A stretch of 64,000 nucleotides of DNA, taken from positions 1 to 64,000 of the forward strand of contig CAWIZJ010000053.1 of the NCBI GenBank assembly GCA_963840535.1, given 5' to 3'. The position numbers and the translations under genes are program-made. Positions 1 through 9,887 of the stretch are shown here, piece after piece. The notes under the pieces were generated by a model that saw only the letters and a program-made list of their open reading frames with translations, searched no databases and had not been told where the DNA came from. Position 1 is the first letter of the stretch. Each line of letters starts with the position of its first letter. The stretch is from VAZQ01 sp963840535. Its GTDB lineage: Bacteria; Pseudomonadota; Alphaproteobacteria; Rhizobiales; Xanthobacteraceae.

Positions 1-752
1 CGCCGGTTGGAATGACGCGATCAAAATAGTGCCCGTAGATCGTATCGAATTGAACAGACTTCAGCGCGCCGGCAATTCCAGTGACTTGCTCTGCGGAGAG
101 CGGGATCAAATTTGGATAACTGCGCATGAAACTGAGGAACTTTCGGTCGGTGGTTACCGTCGCGATGTCCGACGAGCACAACTCCTCGGCCCCCGGCTCC
201 CTTGGCCCAATGCAGTACGGTGCCACCCGGAAAATGTCCCCCGCAACGGATCAGCGCCACGTCAGGCAGGAGTTGCAAAGTCTGTTCATTCCAAAGTTGG
301 ATTGATGGATCATGACGCATAATCCAGCGTTGGTCAGCGGCATGAAGATGGATCGGCACGTCGCCGAACGCGCGGCTCCATTCCACCATCGTGGTATAGA
401 AGTGCGGATGCGAGATGGCGATGGCCTTCAGGCCGCCGAGGCCATTGATCAGGGTAACGGTCGCGGGGTCCAGCATCGCAATGCAATCCCACAAGACATT
501 TCCACTGGGTGTGCAAACAAGCAGCGCGCGTTGACCGATCGCAAAGGGCGGCTGTGTCCCAATGCCGATCACTCCAGGCTCGTACTGGCGGTACGAATTG
601 AAATGTCCGGCCGCCAGCGCTCCCAGCGTGGTCCAAGTCTGCCCGCCGGGTGGAACATATTGCCGCTCTTCTTCGCAGATTGCGCACTGTCGCGGCGCAA
701 CACTGCTCGGGGTGTATTGCGTGCCGCACGCCGTGCAAATAAACAAATCCAT
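1..752 (-). pseudogene. MBL-fold metallo-hydrolase, frameshifted and cut by window edge
   Basis: The protein starts at 752, preceded on the minus strand by a GGAGAAGTGAG ribosome site. Residues 6-26 carry two CxxC pairs (C6, C9, C23, C26), a rubredoxin-like zinc knuckle. The metallo-beta-lactamase fold follows, with a SHPHFY metal motif and the typical WSRAF segment. Near 168-178 the frame breaks. After the break a different frame reads a normal C-terminus (DIATVTTDRKFLSFM, then TIYGHYFDRVI) that continues past base 1. The substrate is unknown; relatives with this knuckle are annotated only as MBL-fold hydrolases. It may be a working gene with one sequencing error or a true pseudogene. Confidence 0.8.
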
Positions 753-1484
753 CTCACTTCTCCGGGAAGAGCGCGCCTTATGCAATCTTGACCATAACCT
801 AAATCCGAATGGCACGAGGTGCGCCCAGCACTTAGCCTGGCCAACTGATAGTCGAGCACCCGCTATGAGGTGCTGCTGTGCAGACTACGTCAAGGTTAGC
901 AGGTCGGGTCGAGGATCGTGCGACATGCTCGAAAAGAACCGGGTCCATAACCACGCATTTCGAGGGTCGGGTCATGCTGGCCGAGGAGCAGAAGCAAATT
1001 TGTATTCAGCTCCTGACTTCCAAGTGCCGGGAGTTTGTCACCGATACTATGCACGAGCTGAGCTGATCCTCGACGAATTATGCCAATTGTTAGCCTGCAC
1101 CGCTCTGGTGTATTTGGGGATGCCCGGCTATACAGCAACGGCGCAGGACACGCAGCCTGCTCGCGCAACCTTCGCTGAAATGATCGCCCTTGCCAGACTT
1201 GCTTCTGTCGCCTGTGAGCAACTAGCGAGGCGAACAGGGCCAGGAAGAGCCAGAGCAGAGCGATCATCGCCGCTGACGTTAGGCGATCTGCTCACGTAAT
1301 CAAAAAGGACGGAGTTCTCGGTACGCACATCGCCAGGGGCCCTGGACAAAGAGGCCCCCGTTCCTCGGGTGATCGAGCGCTTTGGCGCGGTCGTGGCTCG
1401 ACCCGTACTCGGTGGACTTCACCATCAATATTGCAGAAATCTAGTTATCGGTACACATGCGGGCCCAGCCTTTACGGTTGCGAC
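753..1484. other. Intergenic stretch without a supported gene
   Basis: About 730 bases between a minus-strand MBL gene and the end of a minus-strand Bug gene. Short open frames exist on both strands, including one on the minus strand at 896-1267 with a hydrophobic start, but none shows a recognisable domain, a good ribosome site or coding-like composition. I see no clear terminator or RNA gene. Confidence 0.5.
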
Positions 1485-2486
1485 CTAGTTCTTGTCCATT
1501 CCGGTATCCTTGATGACCTTGCCCCACTTATCGCGTTCAGCCCGATAGTAGGCATCGAACTGCTCTGGATTCATCACGAGCGGCTGGAAGCCCTGTTTGG
1601 CCAACGTCGTCACGACTGTCGGATCCTGGGCCGCCTTGGTCGCCGCGGCGGCCAGCTTTTCTATGATCGGCTTCGGCGTGCCAGCGCGCACGGTGATGCC
1701 GATCCACAGCCTTGTCTCGAACCCGGGCAAGCCCGCTTCAGCAACCGTTGGTAGATTTGGAAAGGCTGGATCACGCTTGGCTCCGGTCGTGGCGATCCCG
1801 ATCAGTTTGTCTTCCTGCACGTAGCTGATCACAGGCGCGATGCTTGAAAACATCATCTTGACCTGGCCCGAGAGAAGATCCTTCAAAGCGTCTCCGCCAC
1901 CCCGATAATGCACAGGCATGATTTTGACGCCGGCCATGCTGTTGAAAAGTTCGCTGGTCAGGTGCGTCGCCGATCCGACACCGGCGGTTGCGTAGAGCAG
2001 GTCTTGCTTCTTTGCGAGCGCGATGAGATCGGCTAGTTTCTTCACGCCGAGCGACGGATGTACGACAAGGATGTTTGCGGTGTCGGCAAGCGTTGCGACC
2101 GCGACGAGGTCCTTGCCAAACCGCGCTCGTAAGGTGTTCGAAAGCAACTTGTTGCTAGGATTGGCCGTTGTGGTGTTCAGTATTGTGTAGCCGTCGGGTT
2201 CCGATCGCGCCACATAGTCAGTTGCGACGGTGCCGCCCGCGCCAGTTCGATTTTCGACCACGACTTGCTGACCGAGTTCGTCGCCCATCTTGGCGCTGAT
2301 CACGCGCGAGATGATGTCGGATGGACCGCCGGGAGCAAATCCGACGATAAAGTGAATAGGCTTATTGGGAAAATCCGATTGCGCCAAAGCCACGCTGGAT
2401 GCGAAGGCTGGGGCACCAAGCACAATGGCGATAACGGCTCTTCGTCCGAGATTGAACCAGCGCGAGCACTCTTCAGCTTGCAACAT
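1485..2486 (-). CDS. Bug/TctC family tripartite tricarboxylate transporter binding protein
   Basis: A 333-residue exported solute-binding protein. It has an N-terminal signal peptide ending near ALAQ (residue 36), then the family start FPNKPIHFIVGFAPGGPSD, the ligand-loop motif VVENRTGAGG, and PDGYT near residue 100. Length is normal for the family. The start at 2486 is supported by a GGGGAGG ribosome site. Bug proteins bind carboxylates or other small metabolites in the periplasm and deliver them to TctA/TctB permeases. No tctA or tctB lies in this window, so the partner is elsewhere or absent. The divergent neighbour at 2692 is an amidohydrolase, which suggests uptake plus breakdown of a related compound (inference). 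Confidence 0.95.
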   Translation of the reverse strand: MLQAEECSRWFNLGRRAVIAIVLGAPAFASSVALAQSDFPNKPIHFIVGFAPGGPSDIISRVISAKMGDELGQQVVVENRTGAGGTVATDYVARSEPDGYTILNTTTANPSNKLLSNTLRARFGKDLVAVATLADTANILVVHPSLGVKKLADLIALAKKQDLLYATAGVGSATHLTSELFNSMAGVKIMPVHYRGGGDALKDLLSGQVKMMFSSIAPVISYVQEDKLIGIATTGAKRDPAFPNLPTVAEAGLPGFETRLWIGITVRAGTPKPIIEKLAAAATKAAQDPTVVTTLAKQGFQPLVMNPEQFDAYYRAERDKWGKVIKDTGMDKN

Positions 2487-2691
2487 GTTGATCCTCCCCG
2501 TGGACGCGATGCAACGCCTCTGGCGCCGACATGCTATAGCACAAACTCAGCGCGCACGTTACTCGCCGCAGTTTGCTTTGACGCGGCAAGTCAACGCAGC
2601 GGTGGGCTGGCATGGCAATCTCGGTGCCATCTAGCTATCGTCTTCACCTCTCAATGTTGCTTCGGATCACAAGTTTGAAAGGCATTGACCC

Positions 2692-3672
2692 ATGGGTCGC
2701 AGCCCTCTGATCGATACCCACCAACACCCAGTCCCAGAATTTTATAAACGCACGATGGCGAAGGTCGGTATTTTTGGAAGTGGAGAGAATCCATGGCCTG
2801 ATTGGAGCCTTCAGGCCCAGCTCGATTTGATGGATGAGACCGGGATCGCTGCTGTGGTCAATTCAATTGCTTCGCCGGGGGCCTACTTCGGCGACGTCGA
2901 TGTCGCCGTGCGTGTGTCGCGTGAGTGTAACGAAGGCCTGGCGCAGATGGTAGCGGACCATCCTCACCGGTTCGGCGGATTTGCGCTGTTGCCTCTGCCA
3001 GCTGTCCAGGAATCTGCTCACGAAGCGGTCTTTGCGCTTGATACCCTGAAGCTCGAAGGCGTCTGCCTACTGAGCCACGCAGGCGACCGTCATCTTGGCC
3101 ACCCCGACGAGAACGAACTCTACGCCGAACTCGACCGCCGCAAGGCGATCGTCTTCATCCATCCCCTGCGAAACCAAGCTCGGAATATGCCGGCCTATGG
3201 ATATCCCGCCGGCATGACGGAACTGGTGTTGGACACCACGCGGGCGGTTGCAAATCTGCTCTGGAATGGCACGTTTGGAAAATTCCCCAATATCCGCTGG
3301 ATCATGCCGCACGGCGCGGGAACCATACCATTTCTGGCTTATCGGCTGAGCGCGATGGATAAGAAGCCGATGATTCGCGAGCACTTGCCCGGCGGCAGTG
3401 TCGCAAGCGCCTTGCGTGAGCTCTATTATGATGTGGCCGAAATCGTATCCCCTGGGCCGCTGAGATGCCTGTCGGAAACCACCGACACCTCTCACATTCT
3501 GTTCGGAAGCGACTTCCCATTTTCGCGGCACAGAAATCCAGCACAGGACGTGAAAGAGACGATTGCGGGTTTCGATGCGTTCGACGGTTGGGACGCATCT
3601 GCACGCCGCGATATCGAGTACAACAACTCCGCGAGGCTGTTTCCAAGACTGGCGCGGAATATTCGCATTTGA
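2692..3672 (+). CDS. Amidohydrolase (ACMSD-like, amidohydrolase_2 family)
   Basis: A 326-residue cytoplasmic TIM-barrel metal hydrolase/decarboxylase with no signal peptide. The N-terminal metal motif is DTHQHPVPEFY (HxH). A later histidine lies in VFIHPLRNQ, and the final aspartate in LFGSDFPFSRH. These match the 2-amino-3-carboxymuconate-semialdehyde decarboxylase / gamma-resorcylate decarboxylase branch, whose members act on aromatic or muconate-type acids. The exact substrate cannot be read here. An AAAGG ribosome site precedes the ATG. It is divergent from the Bug gene at 1485-2486 and is followed immediately by a Bug gene fragment. Confidence 0.9.
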   Translation: MGRSPLIDTHQHPVPEFYKRTMAKVGIFGSGENPWPDWSLQAQLDLMDETGIAAVVNSIASPGAYFGDVDVAVRVSRECNEGLAQMVADHPHRFGGFALLPLPAVQESAHEAVFALDTLKLEGVCLLSHAGDRHLGHPDENELYAELDRRKAIVFIHPLRNQARNMPAYGYPAGMTELVLDTTRAVANLLWNGTFGKFPNIRWIMPHGAGTIPFLAYRLSAMDKKPMIREHLPGGSVASALRELYYDVAEIVSPGPLRCLSETTDTSHILFGSDFPFSRHRNPAQDVKETIAGFDAFDGWDASARRDIEYNNSARLFPRLARNIRI

Positions 3673-3773
3673 ATTGCGTCTCAAATCCCGACGGCTATAC
3701 CATGCTGCTCGGTGATGTCGCGGCCTATGCCGCTAATCCCAGTCTCTACAAGAAGCTCCCATTCGACCGCTAA
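3669..3773 (+). pseudogene. Internal fragment of a Bug/TctC binding protein
   Basis: About 34 codons fused to the tail of the amidohydrolase region in another frame read SNPDGYTMLLGDVAAYAANP followed by LYKKLPFDR and a stop. PDGYT plus the LYKKLPFD segment is the hallmark middle of Bug proteins (around residues 95-130 of the family). No N-terminal or C-terminal part is present nearby, so this is a deletion remnant rather than a frameshift of a whole gene. Confidence 0.75.
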
Positions 3774-3980
3774 GGACTTCTCGCCAGTGAATGAGCCGAA
3801 ATCTGCCGCGCCCAGAGGGCCACGCGCCCGAGGGCTACGGTAATGCCGTTTGCTGTTGAAGATGCATTTGAGAATTTCCTTACCAGAATACTGGATCTGG
3901 GGCTGAATTGGCGGCGGCAGCGAGTCATGAGCTGCTTTTGCGATAGGGAAAGGGGAGCGCACGAGCGGGAATAGAAGTCT

Positions 3981-4952
3981 TCACTCCGGCTTAATCTTCG
4001 CGAACTTGATCACCTTCGCCCACCGCTCGGTCTCCTCGGCGATGAGCTTGCGGAATTCCGCGGGCGACATCATCAGAACCGGGCTGCCCAGGTTCTCGAG
4101 CCGCCCCTTGATCGTCGGATCGGCGAGCGCGGCATTGACCTCGCGGTTGAGCAGATCGATGATTTCTGTCGGCGTGCCGGCAGGCGCGCCGATTCCAGAC
4201 CAGCCGCCGCCCACGTAGCCCGGCACCGACTCGCCGATGGTCGGGACATCAGGCAGGGCCTGCGAGCGCGTCGCGGGTGTGACCGCAAGCGCACGAATCC
4301 TGCCGGCCCTGATGTGCTCGATCGACGAGGGCAGGTTGTCGAACATGACCTGGACCTGCCCGCTCATGAGGTCGGTCAGCGCCGGCACCGAGCCGCGGTA
4401 CGGCACGTGCAGCATGTTCACCCCGGTCATCATCTTGAACATCTCGCCGGCGACATGGCCGGCACTTCCGATTCCCGGCGACGCCATGTTGAGCTTGCCG
4501 GGATGGGCCTTGGCAAAGGCGATTAGCTCGGGGACGGTCTTCACCGGCAAGGTATTATTGACATTCAGCACCTGATAGCCGCGGCCGAAGGTGGCGATCG
4601 GCGCGATTTCGTGGGCGAAATCGACGGTGCCATAGAGCGTGGTATTGATCACGTTGTTCGACGAAATGATCAGCAGCGCGTAACCGTCCGCCGGAGAGCG
4701 CGCCACCATCTCGGTCGCGACATTGGCGGCAGCGCCCGGCCGGTTCTCGACGATGAATGTCTGACCGAGCCGCTGCTGCAGCCATTCCGCCATCAGGCGC
4801 GCGAAGATGTCGATCGCCTGCCCGGCGGGAAAGCCGACGACGATGCGCACCGTCCGGTTTGGATAGCCTTGCGCGTTCGCAATGCGCGAGACGGCCGCCA
4901 GCGCGGCAGCGCCCGCTGCCAGATGCAGGAATTGACGACGTGGAAGTATCAT
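3981..4952 (-). CDS. Bug/TctC family tripartite tricarboxylate transporter binding protein
   Basis: A 323-residue exported binding protein with a strong CAGGAGGAG ribosome site. The N-terminus contains RRQFLHLAAGAAAL, which fits a twin-arginine signal peptide, followed by a cleavage-like NAQ. The family motifs IVVGFPAGQAIDIFARL, FIVENRPGAAANVAT and PADGYALL follow, and the C-terminus ERWAKVIKFAKIKPE is typical. It probably binds a small organic acid in the periplasm, but the ligand is unknown. A second Bug C-terminus fragment lies just upstream at about 4978-5055. Confidence 0.95.
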   Translation of the reverse strand: MILPRRQFLHLAAGAAALAAVSRIANAQGYPNRTVRIVVGFPAGQAIDIFARLMAEWLQQRLGQTFIVENRPGAAANVATEMVARSPADGYALLIISSNNVINTTLYGTVDFAHEIAPIATFGRGYQVLNVNNTLPVKTVPELIAFAKAHPGKLNMASPGIGSAGHVAGEMFKMMTGVNMLHVPYRGSVPALTDLMSGQVQVMFDNLPSSIEHIRAGRIRALAVTPATRSQALPDVPTIGESVPGYVGGGWSGIGAPAGTPTEIIDLLNREVNAALADPTIKGRLENLGSPVLMMSPAEFRKLIAEETERWAKVIKFAKIKPE

Positions 4953-4977
4953 GCGCTCCTCCTGGTCGCTGGCGATA

Positions 4978-5055
4978 GGCGAACTTGACTACCTTGCACC
5001 ATTTCTCGGTTTCTGCGGCGATGAAGTTGCCGATTTCCGCGGTTTGGACACTTCC
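4978..5055 (-). pseudogene. C-terminal fragment of another Bug/TctC protein
   Basis: The minus strand reads GSVQTAEIGNFIAAETEKW followed by CKVVKFA, which is the ordinary C-terminal end of a Bug protein (compare ETERWAKVIKFA in the adjacent gene). No N-terminal part exists upstream. This points to tandem duplication and deletion of Bug genes. Confidence 0.65.
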
Positions 5056-5393
5056 TGCGCGCAGGCGATGATTTAGCGCGATTGAGGGCAGGGACAAGCA
5101 GCGTGCCGCCTCGCTTGAAGACCTGATTAGAGAACCAGATGAAACGAGTGCGCAACCGGCATCGGACCTGGGTGGAGTGGGCGGTACGGATCGGCTGCTC
5201 CGGATTCCGATACAAGTTCGACATGGAGCGCTCGCAGGCCAGCAGGTGCCGGATTGTTACCCCGTCGAACGTCGGCCGCCGCCTTCAACGCTCGCGCGTG
5301 CCCAGTGGCTCCCGCCGCAAGATTTCGCGATCCGCCTTTCCACCCGTTCGGGGCCTAGACTAGCCTCTCGCTCGCAGACAAACGGAGACTCCC

Positions 5394-6386
5394 ATGCGAC
5401 CGATCCGCTTCTCGCGTCGGCTGCTCACCTCGCTCGCCGGCGCGGTGGCCGCCGTGCTCGCCGGCACGGCATCGGCCCAGGAAGACGCGAGCTATCCGAG
5501 CAAGCCGATCCGGATCATCGTCGGATTTGCCGCCGGCGGCGGCAACGACTTGGTGGCGCGGATCGTCGGCCCGAAGCTCTCGGAAACCCTGGGCCAACCG
5601 GTCATTATCGAGAATCGGCCCGGCGCGGCCGGGCAGCTCGCCGTCATCTACGCCCAGAGCCAGCCCGCCGACGGCTACACGCTGGTCGTCGGTGCGATCG
5701 GGCAGCTCGCGATCGCCACGGCGATTTATTCCAATCTTCCTTTCCATCCGACCAAGACGCTCGTGCCGCTCACCTTGCTTGGCTCGTACTGGCTGGCGAT
5801 CGCCGGCTCGATGCAGCACGGATCACCTCGTTGAAGGATCTCGTCGCGTTTGCCAAGGCGAACCCGGACAAGTCGAACTATCCGTCCTCCTCGCCTGCTT
5901 TCACGATCCCGGCCGAGCTGTTCAAGCTCAAGACCGGAATGCCCGGGCAAATGATTCCCTATAAGAGCACCAACGAGATGATGCTGAGCATCGCCGCTGG
6001 GCAGACCATGTTCGGATTTGCCGATCCTCCGATCGTGATCCCGCTGGCGCAGGGCGGTAAAATCCGCGCGCTCGCCATGACCGGCCCGAGCCGCTTGCCC
6101 GAGCTTCCCGACGTGCCGACAGTCGCCGAAGCGGGGTTTGGAAATATCGACATCCGGCTGCAATGGATCGGCGCATTCGCGACCGCCGGAACTCCGCCAG
6201 CGATCGTCCGAAAAGCTTGAGGCAGCGATCCGCCAGGTCCTGGCCGATCCGGCCGTGCGCGACAAGCTCAAGGCCGTGGCCTACACGCCCGACGGTCGGG
6301 CCGGCGAGGAATTCCGGCAACTGATCGATGCCGACATCAAGGCCTATTCCGACGTCGTCAGGGCTGCAAACCTAAAGTTCGATTGA
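5394..6386 (+). pseudogene. Bug/TctC binding protein with two frame breaks
   Basis: Translation starts at 5394 after a GGAG ribosome site with signal peptide MRPIRFSRRLLTSLAG...ASAQ. The first segment carries YPSKPIRIIVGFAAGGGND and IIENRPGAAGQLAV up to about 5815. The frame then changes, and ITSLKDLVAFAKANPDKSNY through ELPDVPTVAEAGFG is read to about 6212. A second change restores the tail ending VVRAANLKFD at 6386. The combined product would be about 330 residues, the normal family length, so either two indel errors or a young pseudogene is likely. Confidence 0.85.
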
Positions 6387-6767
6387 GGTGCTGCTTGACG
6401 TCGTCAGCGGGCGTCTGCGCGGAAGGCTGCTTCTTGTCTGCCTAGCCTAGACCTAGCTCTCTTGAGGGGCGGCCCGTCAGTAATGATCGGTAAGATCAGG
6501 CCTCACTCGATCCTCGTGGCTCCCAAGAAAGCTCAGCTCTCGTAAGTGCGCAATGTTCCATCGAGCTGAAGTTCGGCCTCGGCTGCATACGGTCGAGTGA
6601 TCCCGGCCCAGACATTTTTACCAACCTGTCTTGCGACTTGACAGATCTATTTTTATCGCATCCGGTCTCGCTGGGCTCGCCCCGACATTCTCGGTTCGGT
6701 TCCTTTTAAGCCCGCGTGAGTGCTTTGGAACGGAATTGATCCGCACGAGGGCCGACACGCAGAGGAC
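6387..6767. other. Intergenic region, nothing recognised
   Basis: About 380 bases between two plus-strand Bug genes. Base composition is less GC-rich than the neighbours around 6600-6700. I see no coding region, no clear hairpin with a T-tract and no RNA gene. It presumably holds the promoter of the downstream Bug gene. Confidence 0.4.
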
Positions 6768-7769
6768 ATGACCATGGATCTGCAATCAGGCGACCAAACC
6801 GCAACGCAATACTTTCATTTCGGCGTCACGCTGATGCTCACCGTGCTATTCGCCTCCACCTCAGCTCACGCGCAGGCAACCGATTGGCCGTCCAAGCCGG
6901 TCAATGTCATCGTCGGCTATGCCGCCGGCGGCAACACCGACGTGATGGCCCGCATGGCTAGCAAGTCGCTCACCGAGGACCTCAAGCAGAGCTTCGTCGT
7001 CGACAATCGGATCGGTGCGGGCGGCGCCATCGCTGCCGCCTACGTGGCGCAGGCCGCACCTGATGGGTACACACTGTTCTTCGCCGCCTCCCCGCAGATC
7101 GCCATCGTGCCGCAGGTGCAGAAGGTGAACTATGACCCGTGGAAGGATTTTGCGCCCGTCAGCATCTTTGGGACCGGGCCGTTCATCCTCGGGATCAGCT
7201 CTGCCATTCCGGCGAGGACGCTCGCCGAGTTCGTCGCCTATGCGAAGACGCGCAAGATCAATTACGGATCGAGCGGCGCCGGCTCGGTCGCGCATCTCGC
7301 CGCCGCATTGCTCGCTTCGCGCGCCGGATTCGATGCGGTCCATATTCCATTCCGCGGCAGCGGCCAGGTGACGGGGGCCCTGCTGGGCGGGCAGATCGAC
7401 ATGTTTTTCGGCAATGCATCGGATCTCGTGCCCCAGGCCGAAAACGGCAAACTGACGATCCTCGCGGTCGCCACGCCGCAGCGGATGAGGCAGCTTCCCA
7501 ACGTGCCGACGATCGGCGAAACGTATCGGGATTTTTCGCTGGCGAGCTGGAACGGCTTTCTGGTTCCGGCCAAGACTCCGCCGGAGATTGTCGACAAGCT
7601 CGCAAAGCACGTGATCGCCGCGGCGCGCGACCCCGCCAACGTCGCGCAGCTCACCGCGCTCGGCATCGAGCCGAACGGAACGACGCCCGAACAATTCCGC
7701 GCGCAGATCGAGGCCGAGCAGCCGCAATTCGATGCCGCCATCAAGGCAGCCAATCTCAAGCTGGAATAG
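6768..7769 (+). CDS. Bug/TctC family tripartite tricarboxylate transporter binding protein
   Basis: About 333 residues. The likely start is ATG 6768 or ATG 6774, with a GAGG at about 6762; a longer frame opens at 6720 but has no ribosome site. A hydrophobic signal segment ends at SAHAQ. The mature part shows WPSKPVNVIVGYAAGGNTDV, FVVDNRIGAGGAI, PDGYTLFF and VPTIGETY, all standard Bug landmarks. The last residues AAIKAANLKLE match the neighbour at 5394-6386, so the two may be close paralogues. Ligand unknown; no TctAB permease is nearby. Confidence 0.93.
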   Translation: MTMDLQSGDQTATQYFHFGVTLMLTVLFASTSAHAQATDWPSKPVNVIVGYAAGGNTDVMARMASKSLTEDLKQSFVVDNRIGAGGAIAAAYVAQAAPDGYTLFFAASPQIAIVPQVQKVNYDPWKDFAPVSIFGTGPFILGISSAIPARTLAEFVAYAKTRKINYGSSGAGSVAHLAAALLASRAGFDAVHIPFRGSGQVTGALLGGQIDMFFGNASDLVPQAENGKLTILAVATPQRMRQLPNVPTIGETYRDFSLASWNGFLVPAKTPPEIVDKLAKHVIAAARDPANVAQLTALGIEPNGTTPEQFRAQIEAEQPQFDAAIKAANLKLE

Positions 7770-8057
7770 CGTGAGGAGCGCCGTGGAAGATCATTGTGCG
7801 CGGTGACGCACCTCAAGGGCCTGCTTACGCGACCCGGACGCAGCAGGCGGCACGGGGGCGGCGTGGCCGCTCGCGGCGCGCGCAGCAGCCTGAGTCCTCC
7901 GACCCGCCCTGGTGAGATTTGTTGCGGACGCTGCCGTTTCCGCCGAAGAAGCATGCCACAGCAACCACAAGTGCCAGGATTTGGTCATGATCTCACTCCA
8001 TGGCCGCATGGGCCTCACGGCCGTGTTGGCCCCCGGGGCTCACCCCACACGGCCCGC

Positions 8058-8524
8058 TCACTCGTTGATCTCCGGCTCGACCAGCATGGCGAGATGGTTG
8101 AGCGACTGCTGCCAGCCGAGATAGCAGGAATAAGCGGGATCGCGGCCGGCAGGGCTTCCTGGACGATGTTGAGCTCGGTGCCGACCGACACTGGCTTCAG
8201 GGTGAGGGTGGTGGTCATCTCGCCGGGAAGGTTCGGGTCCTCGAAGCGGGCCGTGTAGCGGATGCGCTCGCCTGGCACGAGCTCAAGGTATTTGCCACCG
8301 AAGGCATGGGCTTTGCCGGTAGTGAAGTTGGTGAACAACATCCGGTAGGTGCCGCCGACTTTGGCATCCATCTGATGCACCGTGCAGGTGAAGCCGTTGG
8401 GCGGCAGCCAGCGCGCCATGGCATCGGGCGTGGTGAAGGCGCGGAAAACCTTGTCTGGCTTGGCCGCGAGCACCCGGTGCAGGCGTACGGTTTTGGTTGA
8501 GGGATTTGCTGATTCCTGGGCCAT
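8058..8524 (-). pseudogene. SRPBCC/AHSA1 domain protein with C-terminal frameshift
   Basis: A START-like (SRPBCC, activator of Hsp90 ATPase 1 type) small-ligand-binding fold. The N-terminus has the usual LHRVLAAKPDKVFRAF then MARWLPPNGF, and the middle has GGTYRMLFTNF. At about 8135 the frame breaks. The correct frame then reads CYLGWQQSLNHLAMLVEPE and stops at 8058, giving the family length of about 155 residues. Read uncorrected, the protein would run on to 8015 with a nonsense tail. Function in this family is usually unknown. It stands alone between two Bug genes. Confidence 0.85.
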
Positions 8525-8647
8525 TTCGGTCTCCTTCGATGTTACGAAGCCAGCTCACACGAGGGCCTCACAGGCAAGGACGAGCGCGCGGGCCCCCTGC
8601 CGACAAACCGACCCAAGAAAATCTGTGTTAGTGAGCGGCGCCGTCGT

Positions 8648-9637
8648 TCATTCTGCGGCCTTGACCCCGAGCGTCTGGGCGATCGAAGCGAGCTGGTCGC
8701 GCATCTCCTTGATGCCGGCAGTGAATTCAGTCGGGCCGCGGATATCGACGACTTGGCCGGTCGCTTCCAGTCGAGTCGCAATGGTGGGATCGGCGGCGAC
8801 AATGGCCTTGATGTCGTCGGCGATGCTCTCGCGCAGCGCACTGGACATTCCACGCGGGCCGAAGACGCCGATGAGGCTGTCAACTCCGAGAAATGGAAAG
8901 CCGGCCTCGGCGACGGTCGGAATGTCGGGAGTGATTCCAACCCGCTTGCGGCTGGTCACCGCCAGCAGCTTGAGCCTTCCAGCCTGAATCAGCGGACGCA
9001 TGGCAGCGTATGACGCCATCAACAGCTGGAGCCGGTTCTCAGCCAGGTCGTTCGGCGCCTGCATGATGTCGCGATACGGCACTTTGGTGACGGGCAGGTT
9101 CTGGCTCTTGATGAAGCCCGACATGATGAAATCGGAATTGCCGGCGGCGGCTGCCACGTTGAGCGTGTTAGGCTTGGCGCGGGCGAGTGCCACGAACTCG
9201 CGCAGCGATCCAACGTTCAACGATTCAGGAGCCGAGAGCGCAATCACGATGACCGTGACATTCGCGATTGGCAACAGGTCGCGCTCGGAGTCATAGGGCA
9301 GCTTGTCGCGTGTATAAGGATGAGCCGTAAATGTGGAGGCCGGGACGAACAACAGCGTGTGGTCGTCGTTGGCGCTGGTGAAGGCGTTGATCGCGACGAG
9401 GCCGTCGCCGCCGGGACGGTTCTCGATCACGACCGGCTTGCCCCAGCGCGTGGCGAGACGATCCCCGAGCAGCCGGGCAGTGGTGTCGACTCCACTGGCG
9501 GGCCCGAACGGCAGGATGAATCGGACGGCGCGCTGCGGATAGTTCTGCGCGGACGCAGGCGCAAACGCGAGGACGCCGGCGAGAAGCGCCGGGGCGAAGC
9601 GGACCATAAGTCGAGACACCGAGTGCTCTCCGCTCAT
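8648..9637 (-). CDS. Bug/TctC family tripartite tricarboxylate transporter binding protein
   Basis: The frame is open from 9871, but the signal peptide places the start at ATG 9637 (MSGEHSVSRLMVRFAPALLA, cleaved after SAQ), giving about 329 residues. Family motifs: YPQRAVRFILPFGPASGVD, VVIENRPGGDGLVA, VPYRDIMQAPNDL and IPTVAEAGFPF. The sequence is more divergent than the other Bugs here, for example HTLL in place of PDGYT-LL in the 90-100 region. Periplasmic ligand binding is expected; ligand unknown. Confidence 0.92.
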   Translation of the reverse strand: MSGEHSVSRLMVRFAPALLAGVLAFAPASAQNYPQRAVRFILPFGPASGVDTTARLLGDRLATRWGKPVVIENRPGGDGLVAINAFTSANDDHTLLFVPASTFTAHPYTRDKLPYDSERDLLPIANVTVIVIALSAPESLNVGSLREFVALARAKPNTLNVAAAAGNSDFIMSGFIKSQNLPVTKVPYRDIMQAPNDLAENRLQLLMASYAAMRPLIQAGRLKLLAVTSRKRVGITPDIPTVAEAGFPFLGVDSLIGVFGPRGMSSALRESIADDIKAIVAADPTIATRLEATGQVVDIRGPTEFTAGIKEMRDQLASIAQTLGVKAAE

Positions 9638-9887
9638 GGTTCGGCGCTTTGGCTGATGGATCGGGTCCTGCGCCGGTCCGGTCCAGCTGGCACTATACCG
9701 CATTCTGCCGAACTTTGATCGAACCAGCCGAGGGATGTGGCGTTCCCGGACGAATTTGTCGCAGCGTTGGCCGGCGGGCAACCGACCGCTCATCCACGCC
9801 CGATGAATGAGCGCATGTGATTGGGCAAGATTGTCGCCTCGTACAGGTTCACCTCCGGTGGCAAGCTGCACAGCCTATGAGGTCTCC

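Noticed and set aside
896..1267. A 123-codon minus-strand frame with a hydrophobic start
   Set aside because: No ribosome site, no recognisable domain, and the rest of the frame is low in coding character. Left as intergenic.
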